Origin: Trichomonas tenax
Taxonomy: Eukaryota; Parabasalia; Trichomonadida; Trichomonadidae
DNA: 29,722 bases
NCBI GenBank assembly: GCA_023091735.1
Contig: JALKBU010000638.1
Coordinates: forward strand, 1 to 29,722
Direction: 5' to 3'
In this document: positions 8,900 through 18,244 of the stretch, in pieces
Layout: the number at the start of each line of letters is the position of its first letter
How positions within the stretch are numbered: the first letter of the stretch is position 1
The notes under the pieces: model-generated
What the model was told of the DNA's origin: nothing
The model's database searches: none
Seen by the model: only the letters and a program-made list of their open reading frames with translations
Made by a program: the position numbers and the translations under genes

Positions 8900-9416
8900 A
8901 CGACTTTTTTCACAATTTGACATGTAAAATAGTGTTGTCAAAAATCGATAAAAAATCAATTTTAAACAGATATCAAAGCACTAAGTAGAAAATAAGATTC
9001 CTATTTTTGATGACATGAGTATAAACTGTCATGTAAATCTCAAAATGAAAGAAATTTGTTTTCACATCTCTTTAGTAGTTAGCACTTCATTTGTCTTAAG
9101 ACATATTTATTACATTTTTAAACTGGGTTTTATCTTCATGATATGCTTACTATTATCAATAATAAATCAAATTTCAAAAATTTGCTATTTAAACTGAATT
9201 ATCGTTGCCAAATTCATATGTTGTAGGCAGGTGATTTGTTAGTAAATTGGGTATTGCTTAACTTAGATTTTTGAAAAATTCCAAAAATAATTTAGAAAGA
9301 ATACACGATTTTTTTTGTCATTTCTAGACAATTTTATATCTAGGCACTCAATAAAAATCGACACCGAAAAGATAAATAAAAATAAATTCGACGATAGAAA
9401 AAATATAAAAAAATAA
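8900..9416. promoter_or_regulatory. Divergent upstream region of the MFS pseudogene and the solenoid gene
   Basis: It holds the same GTGAAAAAAGTCGTAAA block as the intact MFS gene (minus strand, about 8897-8914), TTTGACATGTAAAAT (8917-8931) and TGTCATGTAAAT (9027-9038). No real ORF. The last ~60 bp before 9417 are A-rich with no consensus TCA-Py-A/T initiator close to the ATG. Confidence 0.4.
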
Positions 9417-12400
9417 ATGAAATCAGCTTTCTTTCAACCAATTATTGATTTATACAAAAATTCGGCGGCTGAAAAGCAGAAAAATGTCGTTATGCAGCTC
9501 GCCAAGCATGGAAATCCCGAAGGATTACTCGAATATTTGAATTCTAGAATTGGCCAAAAGAATTTTCAGTTTCAAACCATCTTCTCGCTTGCCATTGACT
9601 ACTGCCTTGAAGCTCGTAACAGTTTCAACCAGGAAACTCTTAATGGTTTTGTAGATTTCTTTATTAAACTTTTAGAACAATATCCGAGCCCATCATCATT
9701 CACAAAGTTCTCGCAATTCCTCGTTGCTGTGTTTGCCAATGTTGATTCATATGATACCGATAAAATGTTCAATATCTTAAAAGGTCTTCCAAATGATATA
9801 TCTATTCTCCCATTGGCACATTTTGCAACGCAAAACAAGCAATACATTCAATACGTTTTCGACAAAGCGATAACTATTGATACAAATCTCGATAATCCAT
9901 CTGTCCTTTTATGTTGTCAGTCAATTTCGTTATTATTCGACAATGCGAAGGACACTGTTACATATGACAGTGATAAAGTGTATAAATGCGTTGAAAATGC
10001 CCTCAAAAATATGAATTTACCACTTTCACTTAAATTCACCGTATTTAATGCAGGCATCAACTTCTTCAATCGCGAAACTTGCAACAACTTGATAAATTCG
10101 TACTTCAAGAATCTTTGTTTAGAAATTTATTCTTCATCAAAAGGTGAAGACTTCGCAGAAGCTTTAATTGCTGCTTCCAACGTCATGAACCACATCAAAT
10201 CCGAATCTGTTATCGATCCAAGTCTTGTTTACGATACTCTTTTCAATCAAATTTTAATCTATTATCGTCCATCAGACATTATCGATAATGCATTGGTTGT
10301 TGCTTGCAAAGCAATTGATGCTGAATCACTCAAATTCCTTCTTAATCCATTCGTTGCAGCAAATGTGAATCCAAATTGTGCATATTTCATCATTTCTCAC
10401 TTCCCATCAGATGAATATATTCCATACCTGCTCGGAACAAACACAGACTCATCAATAACAGTCTGGCAATACAAGCAAATTCTTTATTATTTAGCAAACT
10501 TTTCTGTTCCTTCCACATACATTCCTTACTTATTCAAGATCGTTACTGTCACAGACATGCCCGTTCTCGACACAATTCTTGATCGCTCACCTCATATGTA
10601 TTGCACAGCTGCTGCAAAGTATTTGGCAACGTCCGATGATAGCGCTAAAATCGAATATATTGCGTCGGCTCTTTCAAAGCGTAAAGATTTGCCATTCATT
10701 CGATCTCGTCAACTCCCAACAGCTTTTGTTAATGTTGCAATTCAAACATTACAAGGAGAGTCTGCTACAATGCCATTTGCTGTTATGATGGAATATTTGT
10801 ATGCTTGCTGCTCTTGCGTTGAAGAAGAGAGCGAAGAAAACGACAGAATTATGATCACAAACAAATTTGCAAGATCGCCAAAGAAAATTGATCATGAATA
10901 CGATAAAGACGCAAATGAACACAATAATCTCAGTGACGATACACCAGCTTCTCCTGTCGCTTCCAATCCTATCGAAGATGGCAAAGATAATCTCGAAGAA
11001 GAAGATAAACCAGAACAAAAAGAAACAGAGCCAAAAGATGCAGAGAAACCAAAGGAAGATGAACAAAATGTAACTGAAGAAAAACCAAAGAATACAGAAG
11101 AAGAAGAAGAAGAAAACGCTGCTCCCGAAGAAAAGCCTAAAGCTGAAGAGAAACCAAAGGTTACAAAGATTGATTCTCCAAGGCGTCCATCAAAGTCGAT
11201 GCAGCTTAGGAAGGACTTCTCAACAGCTGTTCTCTTCAAGCTTGGTGATGAAGCGGCTGCTGATTTACCAGCTGATTTCTTTGATGTTTCTCATGTCAAG
11301 TGTGAAGCAACATCACCAGCAATGCTTGTTTATAACATCGTTCAGCGTTCTCAGAACTTCTGCACAACACTCACAAATATGGTCCTTGATGGTATCAGAG
11401 ATGGAAAGTCTCAGAACTGCATCATGATTGCTGCAATTTCTGGTGACCAGCAACTTCTCAACCAATGTGTTCAAGTTCTCAGCCAAACACCATCAATGCT
11501 TGTTCACTTTTTCACTATCTGCTGCTGTGTTTCTCCACGCATTGCTGCTGAAGAGATGGTCAGATACTTCACAAAGATCGAGAAGGTTCAGTCATTCTTC
11601 ACAAAGAAGACAGTCAGCAGTGTCGATGAAGTTCGTCTCGAAACAGTTCTCCATTCTCTCATCAGTATGGCACCATTCATCAAGATCACACCACAAATTA
11701 TTGGTCTCTTGAGAATGGTCTTCGAACATTCCGGTGGATCTTTCTTATCATTCGAAGCAATCGCAGCAATCTGTAGACGAGCAACTGAACAGTATGATGT
11801 TGATATGTTGCTCACAACAATGGCCAAGGAGAAGAACAAATGTGACTCTAAGACATTCATCGATGCCATTACTTCCGTTGTCCAAATATCGATGACAATT
11901 TCACCGGAAAACGCTGAATTGATCTCTGAAGTTTGGGTCAAAGCAATGGTAAGTGGTGAAATCAAACCAGACAAGAACTGTCAATTCGAGAAAGAATTTC
12001 TTAACGAGAAGTTCTCTGAAGTTACATTAGTTCCTTATCTCACAAATCTTGAGCGTGCATTCATCAAGCATGAAGATTGCGTTGCATTATACAGATCTTT
12101 GTCAAGAATCATTGAAATGAAGACAGTTGACTTGAAATTCCTTCAGCGTTACATCACATTATGCATTTCAAACTGTTTGTCTTCTAATCTCGAGATTCGC
12201 AGCTTCTGTGTTGAAACTCTTCGAACATGGCAAGGATTGGATAACACAATTTCAGCTGATGTTCAGCCAAGTTTTACAACAGACACTATCGATGCAACAA
12301 GACCTTTCTTTGATGAGTTATCTTCAAAATTCGCTCCACCAACACGTTTGCTCCTTGCTGAGGCCGTTATGAAGCATTTCATGGAGTGCAAGGTCGAGAA

Positions 12401-13979
12401 CAGAGTTTCTATTTTGATTTTCTTGGATTGCATGATCACATTGGATAAGAATGTTGATGTTTACATGAAGAAAGGCAAATTCGTTCATAATTTGTTACAG
12501 ATGACATCATTGTTCGATTTCAAGTCTCCACTTGCTTCAATGCATTGCAACATTCTTTACACACTTGCTTGCACATGTCCAAGTGCTTTCTTCGATCAGA
12601 TCCTCGAATTTTCAAATGATTCGAACTATATCAGACATTTCTTAGATCGTTATTATGGAGAAACATCATTTGCCAAAGCATTCTCTCATTTCATTTACTT
12701 CAAGGTTGAAGACCGCGTCAATAAGCAGGATGAGTCTTTAATGCCAAAGCTGCTTAAATATCTTAATAGGAACATCTCAAAGCATATCTTTATGTATACA
12801 GAACCAGAAGAAATTGCCGTTTTCTTGTACACATTGTTCTTGATTATTTCTGATCTTTACGATGCCAGAAGAAAGAACAGGAAGTCGCCAGCTGAAGTTC
12901 AGGAGATGCTTGAAGTTCTTTACAGAGTAACGCAGAGATTCCAAGAGAACACAACAGTTTCGTTACAGAGACAACTCTTCGATTTCAGTAGCGAAGATAG
13001 ATTCTCGAATTGCTTGTCTGACTTTGTTAGAGAGTTTTCAAGACTTCCAAATATTGCTGTTTCGCTCTTCGTTCAACGAATTTTCAAGCTCAGCAACAAT
13101 GCTGTTCACTCTTCATCTGGTGGCATTGTTTTCTCTTATCTCTTAGCATCATATTCTCAAGCTTATTCACAAGAAAGCCGCCGCTTACTCGCTGAATATC
13201 TTTCAATGTTCTTTGCTTTCTTGAAGGATGGAAAAGCAACAGACCCACGCATTGTCTCATCTCTTATGTCAGCAATTATTTTATTCACACCATCGTCTTT
13301 CAAGACACTTGATTTCACTCAGATCCAGCGCTTGTTGAATGTCACATTAGAAACAGCCAAATCTTGCCCACAGAAGGCACTCAAAGTCATTAATTTAATT
13401 GTTTCAGCTGCAGACAGGAAAGTCATTGAAACGCAATTGGGATCAATTGTTGGAACAATCAGAGTATTAATGCAATCAGGCACTGACGAAAAAGAATGCT
13501 TTGCTTTTCTTAGAGCTGTTCTCGAAGTCAGACGTGAAGCTGAATGGTTCATCAAGGATGGACCTGTTTCACTTGGAAGAATGGCACAGATCGTTGTTTC
13601 TCAGAGAAACGAAGATGTTGAGATGATTCTCACCAAGCTCATGAACTGCGAAGAATTTGATCACCAGGCAATATTCACATCAATGATGGGTTTGTTCGCT
13701 GCTGTTGAATTATCGCATGCTCACTACGCCAAGATATGCGAACAAATTCTCACTAAATGCGAACCTGCTAAAGCCAACAAGCACCAAGTCAGAGTCGTAA
13801 CAAGTGTTTGCATTCCTCTTTGTAGTGTCGGTGACGGAAGCGGTGATGCAGCACTTGACAAGTTCACAACTTTCTTAATTACAGCGATGGAGAAGAATCC
13901 GGATCCTGCTGTTCTCAGTGCGGCAATGGAAGGATTCTCTAGGCTTGCAACAATGCGCAGACTACCGAAGCAACACTAA
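9417..13979 (+). CDS. Large alpha-solenoid-like protein of unknown function (1520 aa)
   Basis: The largest ORF, ATG to TAAA. The sequence is almost wholly short amphipathic helices of the HEAT/ARM type, with no membrane span or signal peptide. The start is fixed by stops shortly upstream and by the lack of a longer option. Residues about 468-598 interrupt the solenoid with a highly charged Glu/Lys/Pro segment (runs of E; repeats such as EEKPK) ending in a basic Ser/Arg patch (SPRRPSKS), which could be a phosphorylated linker. The codon style is that of a well-expressed gene. I do not recognise the family. Scaffold proteins of this size (importin-like, proteasome-associated, MROH-like, kinase-adaptor HEAT proteins) are all possible. 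The gene is intact and stands alone on this strand. Antisense ORFs inside it are shadows. Confidence 0.9.
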   Translation: MKSAFFQPIIDLYKNSAAEKQKNVVMQLAKHGNPEGLLEYLNSRIGQKNFQFQTIFSLAIDYCLEARNSFNQETLNGFVDFFIKLLEQYPSPSSFTKFSQFLVAVFANVDSYDTDKMFNILKGLPNDISILPLAHFATQNKQYIQYVFDKAITIDTNLDNPSVLLCCQSISLLFDNAKDTVTYDSDKVYKCVENALKNMNLPLSLKFTVFNAGINFFNRETCNNLINSYFKNLCLEIYSSSKGEDFAEALIAASNVMNHIKSESVIDPSLVYDTLFNQILIYYRPSDIIDNALVVACKAIDAESLKFLLNPFVAANVNPNCAYFIISHFPSDEYIPYLLGTNTDSSITVWQYKQILYYLANFSVPSTYIPYLFKIVTVTDMPVLDTILDRSPHMYCTAAAKYLATSDDSAKIEYIASALSKRKDLPFIRSRQLPTAFVNVAIQTLQGESATMPFAVMMEYLYACCSCVEEESEENDRIMITNKFARSPKKIDHEYDKDANEHNNLSDDTPASPVASNPIEDGKDNLEEEDKPEQKETEPKDAEKPKEDEQNVTEEKPKNTEEEEEENAAPEEKPKAEEKPKVTKIDSPRRPSKSMQLRKDFSTAVLFKLGDEAAADLPADFFDVSHVKCEATSPAMLVYNIVQRSQNFCTTLTNMVLDGIRDGKSQNCIMIAAISGDQQLLNQCVQVLSQTPSMLVHFFTICCCVSPRIAAEEMVRYFTKIEKVQSFFTKKTVSSVDEVRLETVLHSLISMAPFIKITPQIIGLLRMVFEHSGGSFLSFEAIAAICRRATEQYDVDMLLTTMAKEKNKCDSKTFIDAITSVVQISMTISPENAELISEVWVKAMVSGEIKPDKNCQFEKEFLNEKFSEVTLVPYLTNLERAFIKHEDCVALYRSLSRIIEMKTVDLKFLQRYITLCISNCLSSNLEIRSFCVETLRTWQGLDNTISADVQPSFTTDTIDATRPFFDELSSKFAPPTRLLLAEAVMKHFMECKVENRVSILIFLDCMITLDKNVDVYMKKGKFVHNLLQMTSLFDFKSPLASMHCNILYTLACTCPSAFFDQILEFSNDSNYIRHFLDRYYGETSFAKAFSHFIYFKVEDRVNKQDESLMPKLLKYLNRNISKHIFMYTEPEEIAVFLYTLFLIISDLYDARRKNRKSPAEVQEMLEVLYRVTQRFQENTTVSLQRQLFDFSSEDRFSNCLSDFVREFSRLPNIAVSLFVQRIFKLSNNAVHSSSGGIVFSYLLASYSQAYSQESRRLLAEYLSMFFAFLKDGKATDPRIVSSLMSAIILFTPSSFKTLDFTQIQRLLNVTLETAKSCPQKALKVINLIVSAADRKVIETQLGSIVGTIRVLMQSGTDEKECFAFLRAVLEVRREAEWFIKDGPVSLGRMAQIVVSQRNEDVEMILTKLMNCEEFDHQAIFTSMMGLFAAVELSHAHYAKICEQILTKCEPAKANKHQVRVVTSVCIPLCSVGDGSGDAALDKFTTFLITAMEKNPDPAVLSAAMEGFSRLATMRRLPKQH

Positions 13980-14258
13980 ATATATTCATTCTTTGTGTTT
14001 TTCTTAAATTATTATTTTTCAACACCCATTTCTTTTCACTAGTTCGAGAAGCAATTTTCTTCTGTATCAAATGCTGTGCTCAAAGCAAATAAATATATTC
14101 ATAGAAACAATAAAAACATTATCATTTTGAAAAATGTCATAGTTTCATAAGAGATTCTACACGTTACAAATATCTTCGAACGTTACAAAAATGTTCAAAT
14201 GAATTTTTCTCATGGAATCAATATTGATTTTGCAGGCTTTAGGAGTAACACAAACTAA
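13980..14258. other. 3' flank of the solenoid gene
   Basis: AT-rich, no coding frame. The element ACGTTACAAA occurs twice (about 14160 and 14183). Confidence 0.4.
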
Positions 14259-14935
14259 TTATATGAATCCTAAATTGAATTGTTGGAGCAATGTAAAACC
14301 TGAATCAAAATAAGTTCTAATATTTCCATCAGATTTTTCAACGAATGTATTTATAAAATGAATATCAGGAGTTACAGATTTTTTGATTCACATAATCTCC
14401 TTGATTGAATGTTTAAAACTAATGAATTATAAATATTTAATGTATAACCAAGCCAGAAAACTGATCCATCACATTTACAGGCATTTGTTATTACTAAATT
14501 ATAGATATTATTTGAATTATGAGTAACAATTGAATATGAATCTAATGGATCCTCATTAATTAAATATCTTAAAACAGAATCATTGGAATCTTCAACACAA
14601 AAAAGTGATCCACCGCCATATCCGGAGTTACTCGATGCATTATGATGCTTCAATGATAATTTGCTCAGCGTTATATAAATAGAACTATCGCATCCATCCA
14701 ACAATTTAGGAGAACATTTGCAAACACTGTTTGCTTCAATTGTTAGATTTGGAGATGAGTATATTGAAAAGCAATTACCATAAAAGCCATCATGATGTCC
14801 GACTAAACCTAAACAAGAAGTAAATGAACTTCCGAATATTCTCAAAAGCGAATCTTTAGAATATAAACATGGACTTCTCTGTGAAGTAGATAGATTATAA
14901 AAAGAGCATTTCTTATATTGCAAAAAGTGAATCTA
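14259..14935 (-). pseudogene. Beta-helix (Pmp-like) surface protein fragment
   Basis: An open minus-strand frame without an ATG (first codon used would be TTG at 14923). It encodes a Ser/Asn/Cys-rich protein with rungs such as GCDSSIYITLSKLSLKHHNA and GGGSLFCVEDSNDS. At about 14371 it stops, but a neighbouring frame continues with VTPDIHFINTFVEKSDGNIR to TAA at 14259, consistent with a one- or two-base indel. The style matches the Pmp-like pieces at 1-385 and 18245-19289, though the sequences are not close. The 5' edge coincides with a copy of the 54-bp repeat (14913-14969), so the gene is truncated there. Family assignment is tentative. Confidence 0.5.
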
Positions 14936-14969
14936 TTATTATGTGGATTATGAATATCAAATAAATATT
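14913..14969 (+). repeat. 54-bp interspersed repeat, copy 1
   Basis: Begins TTATATTGCAAAAAGTGA and ends in GAATATCAAATAAATATT. Aligns with copies 2 and 3 at about 75-80% by eye. Confidence 0.65.
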
Positions 14970-15263
14970 AAATCGTTTTAAGAATTTTAAATTCTACCAC
15001 GGTTTTTAACCTTGAAATATAAAAAATCTATTTTTCGGGGTGTATTTTTATTAAAACAACAATTTATATAACAACATTAAGACTAGAGTCATGGGAGAAA
15101 TGGATTGTATGCTTCTTTTTAAGGTAGGCCAAAGAAATAACAATAACTAATATCGGAATGACTCAAATATTAAGAATGGAGTTGAATTTCTGGTCAACAG
15201 TGATCTGGCATAGAAGTCTGGTCCTTAAAATTTGATGGAATACAAAGAGAACCCTTTCATCAA

Positions 15264-15473
15264 ATGGAGACTTCCATTAAAAATACTAACGGTTCTTGTA
15301 AATCAGATGAAGTGAATAAGGTTATTACACCTACTAAAAATCGATTTTTTATTATCATTTCAAGGCGAAAAACCTAAGGAAAATTCGATCTCAAAATTCA
15401 AGGCAAAACGATTAAAGAAATTCTTGCAAAAGTGACTCCTCTCCCCTCCGTCACTTTATATTACAAAAAGTGA
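15264..15473 (+). pseudogene. Short open frame with one in-frame stop, HTH-like
   Basis: From ATG at 15264 the frame reads METSIKNTNGSCKSDE onward, meets TAA at 15375-15377, then stays open to TGA at 15471. The second part (KFDLKIQGKTIKEILAKV) looks like a helix-turn-helix of the transposase or resolvase type, but it is too short to be sure. It lies between copies 1 and 2 of the 54-bp repeat. Could be a transposon remnant or chance. Confidence 0.2.
15429..15457. repeat. AAAGTGAC hairpin with pyrimidine loop
   Basis: AAAGTGAC (15429-15436) and GTCACTTT (15450-15457) pair perfectly around a 13-nt C/T-only loop. The same stem with a 14-nt loop occurs at 29538-29570. Confidence 0.6.
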
Positions 15474-15511
15474 TTTTATTATAATGTATAATATGAATAT
15501 CAAACAATAAT
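15456..15511 (+). repeat. 54-bp interspersed repeat, copy 2
   Basis: Begins TTATATTACAAAAAGTGATT, same order as copies 1 and 3. It starts inside the hairpin's right arm. Confidence 0.65.
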
Positions 15512-15540
15512 GAAAAATTATTCTTCAACAAAACAAAAAG

Positions 15541-15596
15541 TTATATTGCAAAAAGTGATTCCATTATAATGCAGAATATAAATATCAAGTAAAAAT
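15541..15596 (+). repeat. 54-bp interspersed repeat, copy 3
   Basis: Begins TTATATTGCAAAAAGTGATT and ends about 50 bp before the start of the small membrane-protein gene, so it may contribute to its promoter. Confidence 0.65.
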
Positions 15597-15646
15597 GACA
15601 AATTTTGGATCCGAAAAAAAGTGATGAAGATTATTTTTTACTTCAG

Positions 15647-15847
15647 ATGGCGGATGATGACTCAGTGAAAAATGTCGGAGGATTGGTGTTCCTCGCCATA
15701 ACCTGTCTTTGGATGCTCATCGTCATGGGCTGGACTTGCTGCATGAAGAAGAAAGATATGGAAGACCAGTCTGATCAAGCTGATATGAACTCTATGTTCC
15801 CAGAAATTACACCGGAGTCCGAAAAGAACCTTCCACCAGTGAAATAA
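15647..15847 (+). CDS. Small single-pass membrane protein (66 aa)
   Basis: The first ATG in frame is at 15647; the frame is open further upstream only through a TTG. The protein has a short acidic N-terminus (MADDDSVKNVGG) and one hydrophobic helix (residues ~13-30, LVFLAITCLWMLIVMGW). This is followed by a Cys-Cys pair and Lys-Lys-Lys, then an acidic cytosolic tail of about 30 residues. Charge placement suggests N-terminus out, tail in the cytosol, and CC next to the membrane is a likely palmitoylation site. No family recognised. Codon use and GC content are higher than the surroundings, supporting a real gene. Unlike small viral or toxin peptides, it has no repeats or amphipathic pore helix. 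Confidence 0.65.
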   Translation: MADDDSVKNVGGLVFLAITCLWMLIVMGWTCCMKKKDMEDQSDQADMNSMFPEITPESEKNLPPVK

Positions 15848-15910
15848 GCTTTAATTTTTCGGAATTTTCATTTTTCCGGGAAATATCCTCGTAAACTATA
15901 AATTACTACA

Positions 15911-15927
15911 TCCCCATCGACTGGGGA
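15911..15927. terminator. Possible 3' stem-loop after the small membrane protein gene
   Basis: TCCCCA-TCGAC-TGGGGA is a perfect 6-bp GC-rich stem with a 5-nt loop in AT-rich DNA, about 65 bp after the stop, followed by AATAAA-like sequence. A role in 3' end formation is a guess. Confidence 0.3.
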
Positions 15928-16931
15928 ATAAATTTTTAACTAACAACAGAAAGAAAATACGAAATATTTATAATAGGAAAAAGATTGGAAATTATAATTT
16001 CATATTACCGCCTAACCCTGCTCTGGTGTTACGAGAGTTAGTACCAATCTGCAGAAAGCTTCATCTAAAAATATATGAAAAATACAATATAGAAATTACG
16101 AGTCTTAATTAAGCAGATGACATCACAGTGAGCTAGAATAATGTTTATTACATAAATTACTATCAACATTTTTAAAAAATGTGTTTGATTTGACATTTAT
16201 CTCTAATAATCACTATGTTTAACAAAGAAAATGATATATCTCGATATCGGTTATGTTGTTTTTTGGATTACAGTAGTTAAATTTGATAGAAAATTATCAT
16301 CTGATGTGCTCACTGAGACTCTGATAACGCTGATCAATAAAATACTCTTAAAATGGTTAATTTTATGTTTTTTCTCTATTATAACCATATATTTTAATAA
16401 AATCGTGGACATTTTATACGACATCACTTTTGGAGTCGTCACTAAATATTCAGATGCTTGGATTGAATATCAAAGGAAATTTTTTGATCTTCTGAAACAT
16501 GATTATACTGAATCTAAACTATCACAAGCATAGGTATCTTTTAAAAAGGAATTAAAGCATAAGACAATCAAATAAAATAGTTTTTGATGTTTGTTATTTC
16601 CATGTGATCATAGAGATCTTGTGGTACTTTGAGATTGATTATGAACAATAAATTTCCTCTGAAATGTTATAAAACTTAATCAAATTCCTTTATGTTACAA
16701 ATTTTGGTCTGATTTTTGACAATTTGACAGCTTTGCACGGACATGTTTTTCCTTTGTTAACTCTCCAATACTCATTGTTATTATGTTATTCATAGCAAAT
16801 ATATAAAGATTACTATATTCTTAATGGTCTATTCATATAAAAACTTCGGAAAAACTAAAATAAAATCAAGCATTTTGATATTTTGATTCGTGCTCAATCA
16901 AAGTTGTAGTTTACAAATTTTTTCAAAAAAA
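15928..16931. other. AT-rich region before the RFWD3-like gene
   Basis: Only one ORF of note (16231-16533, listed separately). The 50 bp before the ATG at 16932 contain TCAATCAAAG, TTACAAATTT and TTTTCAAAAAAA but no strict TCA-Py-A/T initiator. Confidence 0.4.
16231..16533 (+). CDS. Hypothetical membrane-like protein (100 aa), doubtful
   Basis: An ATG-started ORF in very AT-rich DNA. It is hydrophobic, with possible membrane helices near residues 2-17 and 37-62 and a charged C-terminal helix (AWIEYQRKFFDLLKHDY). The bias toward Ile, Leu, Phe and Lys is what random AT-rich DNA gives, so this may be chance. No family recognised. Confidence 0.25.
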   Translation: MIYLDIGYVVFWITVVKFDRKLSSDVLTETLITLINKILLKWLILCFFSIITIYFNKIVDILYDITFGVVTKYSDAWIEYQRKFFDLLKHDYTESKLSQA

Positions 16932-18182
16932 ATGGAAGAAGAGGACGAAGTCGAACGTTGCATGATTTGTCTTGGTCCTCTTGAAACATCTGGAGAGCAC
17001 AGAGTGTGTTCGTTGCAGTGTGGTCACATTTTCGGCCACAAATGCATAATTGAATGGCTAAATACGAAACCTTCTTGTCCTGTGTGTAATAATCCGTCAC
17101 CAATCGAATCAGTGAACCAACTGTATTGGCGTGGCGGTAAAGTTTTGCGGTCATCACAGTTAAATACGTTAATGGAAGAAAACGAAAAATTAAAAGCAGA
17201 AAATGCAGAAATAATACAGTCGATGGGTTCAAATCAGGCATCTCAAGGTTCGTTTTCACTTCCTTATCCAACAATAATAATTACTAAAGAAGTAAATGAA
17301 GCATTTCGTTTAGTATTTACGAAATCGAGAATAGTAGTAACCGAAAGTCAGAACAATAAGTACGGAATTTCATATTCTGATATTTTTAAACCAAAATGGA
17401 ATTTTATTCCGCTACACAAACTGATAATAAGGGATATATCAGTAAACAAGAGTCCCATTGAGAAGTGTCTCGCTGTATCTCACGACGCGTCATTCTCGAT
17501 AGTGAATCTCACAGAAAGCACAATTTCGATATCAAACACTCTGCCTGAAATTCCTTGGTCTTGTTGTTGGATAAATGAAGAGAAAGCGGCGATTGGTGCA
17601 GCACACGGCATAATTTTCATAATAAATGCAAGAACAGGAGAAATGATATCAAAAAAGAGTGTAGGAGCTGAATCTCCTCAGTTTCAGTCAATTGTTGCTG
17701 TTTCGAATTATACTCTGATCGCTCTAAACTGCAGAAACGCTTACACATTCAACACAGAGTCAAACATGTTCTTGTCGAGTCCGCCGCCGTTTGATCACGA
17801 GTATATAAGAAACAACGCATTCGGTGATAACATGATAGCGACATCGCTAAGGAACAAGAAATGCACATTATGCGATGTGAGATATCAGCAACTTCACAAC
17901 ATAAGGTGGTTCCCTATCTCTGAGTTGAAGACGAGAGCAAGAGCGGCGATAATAACGAAGAATGCAAAAACGTTCGTCGCAATCCCAAAGAACGGTTTCG
18001 ACTTCTCTGTGAGGAATACGAACAACATCGATAAAGACTTGTTTGGCTCTTTCACGAAGAGATATACAATATTCGAGAAGTGTGGGCGGATCGTTGATAT
18101 TGATTTCTTCCCTGGAAATGAGTTCATGATTGCGGCGCTTTCTTCTTCTTTGTTAGTCGTTGTTTCACTTCCCAATCAATAA
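16932..18182 (+). CDS. RFWD3-like E3 ubiquitin ligase: RING, coiled coil, WD40-like propeller (416 aa)
   Basis: The true start is the ATG at 16932; the frame is open 14 codons further only via GTG. A RING domain fills residues 10-52 (Cys10, Cys13, Cys30, His32, Cys38, Cys49, Cys52) with CGHIFGHKC in the middle. The Gly where most RINGs have Cys, followed by His, matches the RFWD3 form of the motif. Then come a short linker with LYWRGGKVLR, a coiled coil at about 77-97, and about 290 beta-rich residues that fit a degenerate WD40 propeller. RFWD3 ubiquitinates RPA and RAD51 during DNA crosslink repair and fork restart; this protein is about half the human length and lacks the long N-terminal SQ-rich region. 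Stop is TAAA. Function is inferred from domain order. Confidence 0.8.
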   Translation: MEEEDEVERCMICLGPLETSGEHRVCSLQCGHIFGHKCIIEWLNTKPSCPVCNNPSPIESVNQLYWRGGKVLRSSQLNTLMEENEKLKAENAEIIQSMGSNQASQGSFSLPYPTIIITKEVNEAFRLVFTKSRIVVTESQNNKYGISYSDIFKPKWNFIPLHKLIIRDISVNKSPIEKCLAVSHDASFSIVNLTESTISISNTLPEIPWSCCWINEEKAAIGAAHGIIFIINARTGEMISKKSVGAESPQFQSIVAVSNYTLIALNCRNAYTFNTESNMFLSSPPPFDHEYIRNNAFGDNMIATSLRNKKCTLCDVRYQQLHNIRWFPISELKTRARAAIITKNAKTFVAIPKNGFDFSVRNTNNIDKDLFGSFTKRYTIFEKCGRIVDIDFFPGNEFMIAALSSSLLVVVSLPNQ

Positions 18183-18244
18183 ATGTTTGTTTGTATATTT
18201 TATTATAATACTATTCGTTGTTTTCGTTCCTGTTTGGAAGTGTG

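Noticed and set aside
9599..13555. Antisense and out-of-frame ORFs of 60-128 codons inside the 1520-residue gene
   Set aside because: They follow from the codon use of the real gene; several begin with non-ATG codons and none looks protein-like.
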